This document shows positions 25,654 to 34,082 of a DNA stretch of 64,000 nucleotides, piece by piece. A program made the translations under genes and the position numbers. The notes below the pieces were generated by a model. That model was not told the DNA's origin. It saw only the letters and a list, made by a program, of their open reading frames with translations, and searched no databases. This DNA is from Paracoccus binzhouensis (GTDB lineage Bacteria; Pseudomonadota; Alphaproteobacteria; Rhodobacterales; Rhodobacteraceae), in the NCBI RefSeq assembly GCF_016446475.1, contig NZ_JAEHFP010000002.1, forward strand, positions 1 to 64,000, given 5' to 3'. How positions within the stretch are numbered: position 1 is the first letter of the stretch; every line of letters starts with the position of its first letter.

Positions 25654-26283
25654 ATGGCGAGCGACATGGATTTCAACGGCGCGGACACGCAGGATGCCGC
25701 TTTCGACCTCATCCCGGCCAACACGCTGGTCAAGGTCTGCCTCACCGTCCGCCCCGGCGGCGCGGGCCCGGAAGGCTGGCTGACTCAGAGCAAGACGAGC
25801 CCGGCCCTCTACCTCAACACCGAGGCTGTCGTGATGGAGGGGCCGTTCGCGCGGCGTCGCATCTACACCCGCATCGGCTTTCGCGGAAAGGCTGCGGGCG
25901 GTCCCGGCGACGACACCTACGGCAACCGCGGGCGCGCCATGATCCGCGGCATCCTCGAATCCGCCCGCGGTGTGCGTGCCGATGACCAGTCGAACGCCGC
26001 CCGCGCCGCGCGGATGATCCGCAGCCTCGGCGAGTTGAGCGGGCTGGAGTTCGTGGCGCGCATCGGCATCGAGCGCGACAAGGACAAGCCCGACGACACC
26101 GGGCGCAACGTAATCAAGGCCGCGCTCGGCGCCGACCATGCCGAATACGCTCGGGTGATGGGCAGCGTACCCCAGCCAACGCAGCACGGTCAGTTCACCG
26201 CCTCGGGCCCGCAGCTTGCGGACAACGGCATGGGTCAGACGGGCGCGTCGTCCTCCGGCTCCGCGCCCTTCTGGGCACGCTGA
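25654..26283 (+). CDS. DUF669-like, putative ssDNA-binding phage protein
   Basis: A 209-residue protein with a beta-rich core (LVKVCLTVRPGG, SPALYLNTEAVVMEG, RRIYTRIGF) and a disordered end rich in Gly, Ser and Gln that finishes APFWAR. This shape, an OB-like domain with a flexible tail next to a Sak4-like ATPase, matches phage single-strand-binding partners; identity is inferred, not proven. AAGGAG is well placed for 25654; ATG 25648 overlaps the upstream stop and is possible too. Confidence 0.65.
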   Translation: MASDMDFNGADTQDAAFDLIPANTLVKVCLTVRPGGAGPEGWLTQSKTSPALYLNTEAVVMEGPFARRRIYTRIGFRGKAAGGPGDDTYGNRGRAMIRGILESARGVRADDQSNAARAARMIRSLGELSGLEFVARIGIERDKDKPDDTGRNVIKAALGADHAEYARVMGSVPQPTQHGQFTASGPQLADNGMGQTGASSSGSAPFWAR

Positions 26284-26294
26284 GGGGGACGGCC

Positions 26295-27977
26295 ATGATT
26301 CCACGCGACTATCAAAGGGCGGCGGTCGATGCCGCCCGCGACCGCACCGCCGCACATGGCAACACCATGCTGGTGCTGCCCACCGGGGCGGGAAAGACCG
26401 CCATCGCCGGTTTCTACATCGGCGAGGAGCTGGAGCACCGCAGACACGACCGCGTCCTGGTGCTGCAGCACACCGACGAGTTGATCGATCAGAACCGCAG
26501 CGCCATCGGCACTGTCACCGGACTGGCCACCTCGGTGGTCAAGGCCGAGCAGGACGACTGGGACGGCCGCATCGTCTTCGGAAGCGTCCAGACCCTGGCG
26601 CGCGCCAACCGGCGCGAGCGGATGGCGCCGGTCTCGCATCTCGTCATCGACGAATGCCACCGCTCCGCCGCGCAAAGCTACCAATCCATCATAGACGAGG
26701 CCCGGGCGCTCAATCCGGAGATCAAGCTGCTCGGGCTCTCGGCCACGCCGGGTCGCGGCGATGGCCGCAGCCTGCGCCGCACCTTCAGCAATGTCGGCTA
26801 TCATCTGAAGATCGGCACGCTGATCGGTCGCGGTCTCCTGGTGCCACCGCGCACCTACACCATCGATCTCGGCGTCGAGGACGAACTGGCCGGGCTGGGC
26901 GCCACCGCGGGCGATTTCGACATGCGCGGGGCAGACAAGGTGCTGAACCGCTCAGTGCTGAACGAGGCCGTCGTCGAACACTGGCAGGCGAAGGCAGCGG
27001 ACCGTCGCACCATCTTCTTCTGTGCGACGGTCGACCATGCCGATGCGGTTGCCGCGGCATTTCGCACGGCCGGCGTCACGGCCGAGACGATCTCGGGCGA
27101 GATGCCATCGCGGACGCGCGCCGACCTCATCGCCCGGTTCGACAGGGGCGAGGTGCAGGTGCTGACGAACTGCATGGTCCTGACGGAAGGGTTCGACAGC
27201 CAGCCCGTCGGCTGCATCGGCATCCTGCGCCCCATGCTGCACAAGGGCACCTTCATCCAGGCAGTCGGTCGCGGCCTGCGGCGGGTCGATCCCGCGCGTT
27301 TTCCCGGCATCGTGAAAACCGACTGCATCGTTCTCGACTTCGCGGGCGCGGCGCTCCGGCACGGGTCGCTCGAACAGGAGATCATCCTCGACGAGGACGA
27401 TCCTGAGCCTGGCCAGGCACCGTGGAAACTGTGCCCGACCTGCGAGGCCGAATTGCCGCTTGGAGCATCGGTCTGTGATTTCTGCGGTCACGTCTTCACG
27501 CGGGAACGAGCAGAGGCTCGACTGCTGACCGCCTTCGACATGATGGAGATCGACCTGCTGGAGCGGTCCCCGTTCGCCTGGTGCGATTTGCATGGCGACG
27601 GCCAGGCGATGATGGCGAGCGGGTTCAATGGCTGGGCCGGGGTGTTCCATGATGGCGCGCTCTGGCACGGGCTCGGACAGCCGAAAGGCAGGGCGATCCG
27701 GCCGCTCGCCATCGGCACCCGGGTGCAGGCACTCGCCGCCGCAGACGATTTCCTGCGCGCCACCGAGACGGGGACCGCCTCGATCAAGAGCCGTCGCTGG
27801 CTGAACGACCCGGCGACGATGAAACAGATGGACCTGCTGCAGCGCGCGGGGCACGAGGCCAACGGACTGGATTTCAGCCTGTCGAAATACGCCGCCAACT
27901 GCCACCTGAACTTCCGCTGGAACCGTGGCGCGATCACCGCCGCCGTTCTTGGCCGTGCGGAGCGGTCGGCCGCATGA
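26295..27977 (+). CDS. DEAD/DEAH-box SF2 helicase with zinc ribbon
   Basis: A 560-residue superfamily 2 helicase. Motif I is PTGAGKTA, motif II is DECH (119-122), motif III is LSATPGRGDG and motif VI is IQAVGRGLRRVD. After the helicase core comes a zinc ribbon, CPTC (380-383) and CDFC (394-397), and a C-terminal region of about 150 residues without a known domain. It probably unwinds DNA in prophage replication or recombination. It is coupled to the next gene in ATGA. Confidence 0.92.
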   Translation: MIPRDYQRAAVDAARDRTAAHGNTMLVLPTGAGKTAIAGFYIGEELEHRRHDRVLVLQHTDELIDQNRSAIGTVTGLATSVVKAEQDDWDGRIVFGSVQTLARANRRERMAPVSHLVIDECHRSAAQSYQSIIDEARALNPEIKLLGLSATPGRGDGRSLRRTFSNVGYHLKIGTLIGRGLLVPPRTYTIDLGVEDELAGLGATAGDFDMRGADKVLNRSVLNEAVVEHWQAKAADRRTIFFCATVDHADAVAAAFRTAGVTAETISGEMPSRTRADLIARFDRGEVQVLTNCMVLTEGFDSQPVGCIGILRPMLHKGTFIQAVGRGLRRVDPARFPGIVKTDCIVLDFAGAALRHGSLEQEIILDEDDPEPGQAPWKLCPTCEAELPLGASVCDFCGHVFTRERAEARLLTAFDMMEIDLLERSPFAWCDLHGDGQAMMASGFNGWAGVFHDGALWHGLGQPKGRAIRPLAIGTRVQALAAADDFLRATETGTASIKSRRWLNDPATMKQMDLLQRAGHEANGLDFSLSKYAANCHLNFRWNRGAITAAVLGRAERSAA

Positions 27978-28177
27978 AACGCCCCAATCCGCTCCCGCCC
28001 GACCAGATGACGCCCGCAGAGCGCCGCGCCGAGCTGTGCGGCCTGCTGGCGCTCGGGCTGGTCCGGTTGCGGATGCGGGATGGGGGCGAAGTATCTGACG
28101 ATAGTGGAGAACGTTGCCTACACTATCCGCCCGACCAGTGCCGTCATGCAACTCCAACGCACCGGAGAAATGCATGA
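27974..28177 (+). CDS. small protein linking helicase and DUF2924 genes
   Basis: A 67-residue protein. The first 35 residues (MKRPNPLPPDQMTPAERRAEL) recur next to DUF2924/recombinase pairs in alphaproteobacteria as far as I recall. It overlaps the helicase gene and the DUF2924 gene by 4 bp each. No function can be given. Confidence 0.6.
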   Translation: MKRPNPLPPDQMTPAERRAELCGLLALGLVRLRMRDGGEVSDDSGERCLHYPPDQCRHATPTHRRNA

Positions 28178-28629
28178 ACAAGCCCGATCCCATCCCCGCG
28201 CGCCTGGCCGCGCTGAAGACCACGCCGACGCCTGACCTGAAGAAGCAGTGGCGCGATCTGTTCGACAGCGAGCCGCCGCCGTTCAACCGTCGCTATCTCG
28301 AGTCCCGACTGGCATACCGCATCCAGGAACTCGCCTACGGCGGGCTGAAGCCCGAAACGATCCGGCGCCTGGAGCGGCTGGGCGAGGAACTGGATGGCGG
28401 GGACAAGAGGAAGCGCGGCATCCGCGCCGACCGTGACCGCCCGATCACGGGCACGCGGCTGCTGCGCGAATGGCAGGGTGTCGAGCAGGTTGTCACCGTC
28501 ACCACCGACGGCTTCGAGTGGCAAGGTCGGCCGTACAAGTCGCTGTCCGCCATCGCCCGCGCCATCACCGGCACGCGCTGGAACGGGTGGACCTTCTTCG
28601 GGCTGAAGAACCACAGGGGGCGGACATGA
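28174..28629 (+). CDS. DUF2924 family protein
   Basis: A 151-residue protein matching DUF2924: a helical start (RLAALKTTPTPDLKKQW), FNRRYLESRLAYRIQELAYGG, then a C-terminal strand domain (FEWQGRPYKSLSAIARAITGTRWNG). The C-terminal part resembles a small SLIDE/RAMA-like DNA-binding fold. The family is nearly always found directly upstream of a large serine recombinase, so it may be a recombination directionality or accessory factor. It is coupled to both neighbours by ATGA overlaps. Confidence 0.88.
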   Translation: MNKPDPIPARLAALKTTPTPDLKKQWRDLFDSEPPPFNRRYLESRLAYRIQELAYGGLKPETIRRLERLGEELDGGDKRKRGIRADRDRPITGTRLLREWQGVEQVVTVTTDGFEWQGRPYKSLSAIARAITGTRWNGWTFFGLKNHRGRT

Positions 28630-29948
28630 CGAAGCCGCCCGAGAAATCGAAGGTCGTCCGCAAGCTGCGCTGTGCGGTCTACACCCGAAAATCCTCCGAG
28701 GAAGGGCTGGAACAGGAGTTCAACAGCCTCCACGCCCAGCGTGAGGCATGCGAGTCCTACATCGCCAGCCAGCGCTCCGAGGGCTGGGTGCTCGTCCACG
28801 ATCAGTATGACGACGGCGGCATCTCGGGCGGCACGCTCGAACGCCCCGGCCTGAGACGGCTGCTGGAGGATATCGAGGACGGGCTGGTCGATGTGGTCGT
28901 CGTATACAAGATCGACCGCCTCAGCCGCTCGCTGGCGGATTTCGCCAAGCTGGTCGAGGTGTTCGACCGGAACGGGGTGACGTTCGTCTCCGTCACCCAG
29001 TCGTTCAATACGACCACGTCGATGGGGCGGTTGACGCTGAACATCCTGCTCAGCTTCGCCCAGTTCGAACGCGAGGTCACAGCTGAACGCATCCGCGACA
29101 AGGTCGCCGCCAGCCGGAAGAAGGGCATGTGGATGGGCGGGGTGCCGCCCTTCGGCTACCGCGTCGAGAACCGAAAGCTGGTGGTCGACGAAGAAACCGC
29201 CGAGCATGTGCGCTGGATCTTCGCCCGGTTCCTCGAAATCGGCTCCTGCACGGAACTGGCGCGAGAGGTCGGCGCACGCGGCATCCGGACGCCGCGCGGC
29301 AACCGGATAGACAAGAAATACATCTATCGGATGCTCAGCAACCGCGCCTACATCGGCGAGGCGGTGCACAAGGGCGACAGCTATCCCGGCGAGCACGACG
29401 CCATCATCGACCGCGAGATTTGGGACAAGGTTCACGTCATCCTGCAGGAGAGCCCGCGCAAGCGCGCCGCGCGCACCCGCGCCGACACGCCCGCGCTGTT
29501 GAAGGGGCTGCTGTTCGGCCCCGATGGCGCGGCCTTCTCGCCGACCCACACGCGCAAGGGCGGGCGGCTGTATCGCTACTATGTCAGCCAGACGGTGCTG
29601 AAGCATGGCGCGGGGGCATGCCCCATCGGTCGCGTGCCAGCGGGCGAGATCGAAGCGGCCGTCATCGAGCAGTTGCGCGCCGTGTTCCGCCAGCCTGAGA
29701 TTGTCGCGGGCACATGGAAGGCGGCGCGGGTGCAGGACGGTGAGATCACCGAGGCCGACGCGCGCGCGGCGCTGATTCGGCTCGACCCGCTGTGGGACGA
29801 TCTGTTCCCGGCCGAGCAGGCGCGCATCGTGGCGCTGCTGGTCGAGCGGGTCGAGATCGTCACGGAAGGCCTGAACGTCCGGCTGCGTATGGACGGACTG
29901 GCCGGGCTGGCGCGCGAAATCACCGCCGACATAGGAGCAGCCGCATGA
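28626..29948 (+). CDS. large serine recombinase, probable prophage integrase
   Basis: A 440-residue site-specific recombinase. The resolvase domain carries the nucleophile Ser23 in YTRKSS and the patterns DGGISGGTLERPGL, VYKIDRLSRS and SFAQFEREVTAERIRDK. The recombinase domain has GGVPPFGYR and the linker regions RIDKKYIYRMLSNRAYIG. A zinc-ribbon domain is degenerate (one Cys, in ACPIG). It is coupled to DUF2924 upstream and to a small gene downstream, all in one early operon with the helicase. It is the only integrase candidate in segment A. Attachment sites were not identified. Confidence 0.93.
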   Translation: MTKPPEKSKVVRKLRCAVYTRKSSEEGLEQEFNSLHAQREACESYIASQRSEGWVLVHDQYDDGGISGGTLERPGLRRLLEDIEDGLVDVVVVYKIDRLSRSLADFAKLVEVFDRNGVTFVSVTQSFNTTTSMGRLTLNILLSFAQFEREVTAERIRDKVAASRKKGMWMGGVPPFGYRVENRKLVVDEETAEHVRWIFARFLEIGSCTELAREVGARGIRTPRGNRIDKKYIYRMLSNRAYIGEAVHKGDSYPGEHDAIIDREIWDKVHVILQESPRKRAARTRADTPALLKGLLFGPDGAAFSPTHTRKGGRLYRYYVSQTVLKHGAGACPIGRVPAGEIEAAVIEQLRAVFRQPEIVAGTWKAARVQDGEITEADARAALIRLDPLWDDLFPAEQARIVALLVERVEIVTEGLNVRLRMDGLAGLAREITADIGAAA

Positions 29949-30325
29949 CCCGCGCCACCCCGGTCCCCGATACTGTCACCATCCATGTCCCGTTCCGCCT
30001 CGTGAAGCGTGGGGGGCGTAAGGAGATGCAGTTGCCCGAAGGCGCGTCCACCCCGCGCCGCCCCGATGACGCACTCGTCAAGGCACTGGCCCGCGCGTTT
30101 CGCTGGAAGCGGATGCTGGACTCGGGCGAGTTCGCGTCGATTTCCGAACTGGCTGAGATGGAAGGGATCGCCTTCACTTACATGGCTCGCCTCTTGCGCC
30201 TGACCCTTCTGGCGCCAGATATCGTTGAGGCGATCCTGGATGGAAGGCAGCGGCCGGAGTTGACACTTGCGCGGGTTCTGGAGCCGTTTCCGGTTGAATG
30301 GTCAAGACAGACATCGGATAGATAG
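29945..30325 (+). CDS. recombinase-linked HTH protein
   Basis: A 126-residue protein with a basic start (FRLVKRGGRKEMQLPEG) and a HTH-like core (SISELAEMEGIAFTYMARLL) similar to KorB/ParB helix-turn-helix regions, then APDIVEAILDGRQRPELTLARVL. It follows the serine recombinase in an ATGA overlap and is commonly found in this position. It may control the recombinase or act as a DNA-binding cofactor. It is the last gene of prophage A before the restriction locus. Confidence 0.75.
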   Translation: MTRATPVPDTVTIHVPFRLVKRGGRKEMQLPEGASTPRRPDDALVKALARAFRWKRMLDSGEFASISELAEMEGIAFTYMARLLRLTLLAPDIVEAILDGRQRPELTLARVLEPFPVEWSRQTSDR

Positions 30326-30396
30326 CGCAATCCCCTGAGCACCCTATCCAAACCGTGCTGCCAAGAGGGGGCATCAGAAATTGGCAGGGGCATCAA

Positions 30397-32835
30397 ATGG
30401 CCATCAAGAAGAGCGACATATACCGATCCCTTTGGGAAAGCTGCGACCAGCTTCGCGGCGGCATGGATGCCTCGCTTTACAAGGATTACATCCTCACCCT
30501 CCTCTTTGTGAAATACGTCTCCGACCGCGCGGGCCAGCCCGACGCGTTGATCGAGGTGCCGCCAGGCGCATCCTTCGATGACATGAAGGCCCTGCGCGGG
30601 TCCAAGAACATCGGCGAGGGGATGGACACGATCATCGCCCGCATCGCCGAAGAGAACGACCTCAGTGGCGTGATCGACCGGGCCTTCTTCAACGACGCAG
30701 AGAAGTTCGGACGCGGCCAGAAGATGATCAACACGCTGACCGCGCTTATCAACATCTTCAGCAGAGAAGAACTGAACTTCTCGAAGAACCGGGCCGACGG
30801 CGACGACATCCTCGGCGACGCCTACGAATACCTGATGCGCAACTTCGCGACCGAGGCGGGCAAGTCCAAGGGGCAGTTCTATACCCCGGCCGAGGTCTCG
30901 CGCGTCGTCGCCGCCGTGGCGGGCGTCAGCCGCGCGACCAGCCCGAAGCAAACCGTCTACGACCCGACCTGCGGCTCGGGCTCGCTGCTGCTGAAAGCTG
31001 CCGAGACCGCCCGCGTGCCCATCACCATCTTCGGGCAAGAGATGGACATCGCCACCCGCGGCCTCGCGCGCATGAATATGATCATGCACAACCGCGCCAC
31101 AGCCGAGATCGCGCAGGGCGATGTCATCGCCGAACCGCACTTCCTGGCCGACGCCCACACCCTGCAGACCTTCGATTTCGTTGTTGCCAACCCGCCCTTT
31201 TCGGCCAAGGCTTGGGCCGCCGGGCTGACCTCGGAAACGAAGTACGGCCGGTTCGACGATGGCGAACCGCCCGCCAAGAACGGCGATTTCGCCTTCCTCC
31301 TGCACATCCTCGCCTCGATGAAGGCCACGGGCTCGGGCGCAGTCATCCTGCCGCATGGTGTCCTCTTCCGTGGCAATGCCGAGGCGAAGCTGCGCGAGAA
31401 GATCCTGAAACGGGGCTACATCAAGGGCGTCATCGGCCTGCCCGCAAACCTATTCTATGGCACCGGCATCCCCGCCTCGATCATCGTGCTCGACAAGTCC
31501 GAGGCCACCGCCAACCGCCCCGTCTTCATGATCGACGCCTCCAGGGGCTTCATCAAGGACGGCAACAAGAACCGCCTGCGCGAGCGGGACATCCACAAGA
31601 TCATCGACGCCTTCACGCGCGCCCAGACGATCCCCGGCTATTCCCGCCTCGTCCCCTTCGACGAGATCGCCCGTAATGACTTCAACCTCAACATTCCCCG
31701 CTACATCGACGGCTCCGACCCCGAGGATCTGCAGGACATCACCGCCCACCTGCATGGCGGCGTGCCGGAGAGGGACATTGACGCGCTGGGCGAGTTCTGG
31801 GCCGTCATGCCCACGCTGCGCGCCACGCTCTTCGGGCCGAACCCGCGCAAGGGCTACGCCGATCCGCTGGTCGTCCCCGATCAGGTGCGCACGACCATCC
31901 GCAACCACCCGGATTTCGCGGCCTTCCGCGCGCAGGTCACCGCCATCCTGAAAGGCTGGATCACGGCCAACACCCCCCTGCTTATGGGCATCCAACAGGG
32001 CGACCACCCGCGCGACCTGATCCATACGATTGCCGAGGATATGCTGGCCCGCTTCGACGCCGCGCCCCTGATCGACAAGTATGAGGCCTATCAGCGCCTG
32101 ATGTCCTATTGGGCCGCCACCATGCAGGACGATGTGTTCATCATCGCGGGCGGCGGCTGGCTGGCGGCGCGTGATCTGCGCGAGGCGCGCAAGGAGACCA
32201 GCGACGACGGCAAGGTGAAGTGGCTGGAAGAGGGCGACCTGACGGTGAACAAGGTCCGCCTTGTGGCCGATGTGATCCCGCCCGCCTTGATCACGGCGCG
32301 CTTCTTTGCTGTCCTGAAGGCGACGCTGGATCAGGCCACCGCAAGGGCCGAGGAACTGGGGCGCGAGATCGAGGAACTGGCCGAGGAACACGGGGCCGAG
32401 GGCGGGCTGTTCGAGGACCTTCTGGCCGACGGCGGCAAGCTGACGGCGGGCGGGGTGAAGGCGCGTCTGAAGGACAGGACCATCGAGCCGGATGAGAAGG
32501 CCCTGCTGAAAGAAGCGGCCAAGCTGTTCGAGGGCGAGGCCGAGGCGAAACGCGCGGCGAAAGAGGCCGAGGCCCGGCTGACCGAAGCGGTGCTGAAGAA
32601 ATACCCCACCCTGACGATGGGCGAGATCCAGACCCTTGTGGTGCAGGACAAGTGGCTGGCCGACATCACGGCGGCCATCGGGGCCGAGGCCGAGGCGCGG
32701 ACGGAGACGCTGACCGCCCGGGTGCGGGTGCTGACCGAACGCTATGGCCAGACCTTGGCCCAGATCATGCAGGATCTGACCGGGCTGGAGGCGCGGGTGG
32801 CCTTGCATCTGGCGGCGATGGGGGTGGCGGGATGA
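30397..32835 (+). CDS. hsdM: type I restriction-modification methyltransferase subunit
   Basis: An 812-residue adenine-N6 methyltransferase. An N-terminal helical domain (IYRSLWESCDQLRGGMD, then YKDYILTLLFVKYVSD) leads to the catalytic domain with GQFYTPAEVSRVVA, the SAM motif YDPTCGSGSLLLKA and the catalytic NPPF at 265-268. The last 300 residues are helical and charged, longer than the classical HsdM of about 520 residues, as is common in this subfamily. The ATG at 30397 follows AGGGG. The operon order M-S-R and the tight coupling show a complete type I system. Confidence 0.95.
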   Translation: MAIKKSDIYRSLWESCDQLRGGMDASLYKDYILTLLFVKYVSDRAGQPDALIEVPPGASFDDMKALRGSKNIGEGMDTIIARIAEENDLSGVIDRAFFNDAEKFGRGQKMINTLTALINIFSREELNFSKNRADGDDILGDAYEYLMRNFATEAGKSKGQFYTPAEVSRVVAAVAGVSRATSPKQTVYDPTCGSGSLLLKAAETARVPITIFGQEMDIATRGLARMNMIMHNRATAEIAQGDVIAEPHFLADAHTLQTFDFVVANPPFSAKAWAAGLTSETKYGRFDDGEPPAKNGDFAFLLHILASMKATGSGAVILPHGVLFRGNAEAKLREKILKRGYIKGVIGLPANLFYGTGIPASIIVLDKSEATANRPVFMIDASRGFIKDGNKNRLRERDIHKIIDAFTRAQTIPGYSRLVPFDEIARNDFNLNIPRYIDGSDPEDLQDITAHLHGGVPERDIDALGEFWAVMPTLRATLFGPNPRKGYADPLVVPDQVRTTIRNHPDFAAFRAQVTAILKGWITANTPLLMGIQQGDHPRDLIHTIAEDMLARFDAAPLIDKYEAYQRLMSYWAATMQDDVFIIAGGGWLAARDLREARKETSDDGKVKWLEEGDLTVNKVRLVADVIPPALITARFFAVLKATLDQATARAEELGREIEELAEEHGAEGGLFEDLLADGGKLTAGGVKARLKDRTIEPDEKALLKEAAKLFEGEAEAKRAAKEAEARLTEAVLKKYPTLTMGEIQTLVVQDKWLADITAAIGAEAEARTETLTARVRVLTERYGQTLAQIMQDLTGLEARVALHLAAMGVAG

Positions 32836-34052
32836 GTGGGGCTGTTGCCTCGGGATGGCATGAAGTTCCCGTTAGAAAAATTGCATCAATCATAACCGGC
32901 CCTTTCGGCACTCTATTGAAGGCATCCGAATATGGTGGGCCGGATGGTGTGCCCGTGATCTCTGTGGGTGAAATTCGTGATGGCTTCCTGCGCGTAACAG
33001 ACGAAACGCCTCGCGTAGAGGCAGAGGTTACAGGCAGACTGCCTCAGTATCTTCTTAAGGAAGGAGATATCGTATTCGGGCGAAAGGGCGGAGTCGAAAG
33101 GTCGGCACGGGTCTTACCCGAGCATGTAGGCTGGTTTCTCGGCTCAGACGGCATTTCAATCCGAGTGAAGGATGGCCTGAATAGCATCTTTTTCGGTCAT
33201 GCGATGCGGAGCAAGCAAGTTCAGGGCTGGCTTCTTCAAAATGCATCCGGAACCACCATGCCGTCACTCAATCAGGCAATCCTCGGATCGGCCGTTATCC
33301 GATATCCAGACGACCCGGACGAACAACAGGCCATCGCCGCCGCGTTGTCGGATGCGGATGGGGTGGTGGCGGGGTTGGAGCGGGTGATCGCCAAGAAGCG
33401 CCTGATCAAGCAGGGCGCGATGCAAGACCTCCTCACCGCCCGCCGCCGCCTCCCGGGGTTCTCGGGGGAGTGGGAGGAGGCCACGATTTCAGACGTTGCA
33501 CATGTTGACCCAGAGGCTCTCGGCGCCGGAACCCCAAAGGACTATGCCTTTCGTTACATTTCTTTGGAGGATGTTAATCAAGGAGTTCTCTCCGGCTGGG
33601 CAGATGTCGCCTTTGGATCAGCGCCGTCTCGGGCGCGTCGCATCCTTCAGAAAGATGATGTGCTCTTGGGGACAGTCCGGCCTAATCTGAAATCCCACAT
33701 GCTTTTCGACCGACCCGGCTCGGATTGGATCGGTTCCACTGGCTTTGCCGTTCTGCGACCACGCACCGAAAAGTGCATCCCCGGCTATCTTTTCGAGTTG
33801 ATCATGAGCGATGTGATCGGGCGGCAGATCGACGAGGTTATCGCCGGTTCGAATTATCCCGCAATCAGCAATTCGGACGTTCGCAAGTTGAAGGTTTTGC
33901 TGCCCTCCGTTGACGAACAGAAGGCAATCGCTGCTGTTCTTCGTGACATGGACGCCGAAATCCAGACCCTCGAGTCCCGCCTCGCCAAGGCGCGGGCGGT
34001 GAAGGAGGGGATGATGCAGAATCTTTTGACAGGGCGGGTCAGGCTGGTCTGA
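32832..34052 (+). CDS. hsdS: type I restriction-modification specificity subunit
   Basis: A 406-residue DNA recognition subunit with two target recognition domains (about 8-160 and 215-360), each followed by a conserved helix with the same motif: DEQQAIAAALSDADG and DEQKAIAAVLRDMDA. The end of each half has KQGAMQDLL and KEGMMQNLL. The two domains differ, so the site is probably bipartite and asymmetric. It begins in an ATGA overlap with hsdM. It appears full length. Confidence 0.94.
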   Translation: MSGAVASGWHEVPVRKIASIITGPFGTLLKASEYGGPDGVPVISVGEIRDGFLRVTDETPRVEAEVTGRLPQYLLKEGDIVFGRKGGVERSARVLPEHVGWFLGSDGISIRVKDGLNSIFFGHAMRSKQVQGWLLQNASGTTMPSLNQAILGSAVIRYPDDPDEQQAIAAALSDADGVVAGLERVIAKKRLIKQGAMQDLLTARRRLPGFSGEWEEATISDVAHVDPEALGAGTPKDYAFRYISLEDVNQGVLSGWADVAFGSAPSRARRILQKDDVLLGTVRPNLKSHMLFDRPGSDWIGSTGFAVLRPRTEKCIPGYLFELIMSDVIGRQIDEVIAGSNYPAISNSDVRKLKVLLPSVDEQKAIAAVLRDMDAEIQTLESRLAKARAVKEGMMQNLLTGRVRLV

Positions 34053-34082
34053 CTGGGTGACAGTTTCCAAGGGGGTATTTCC

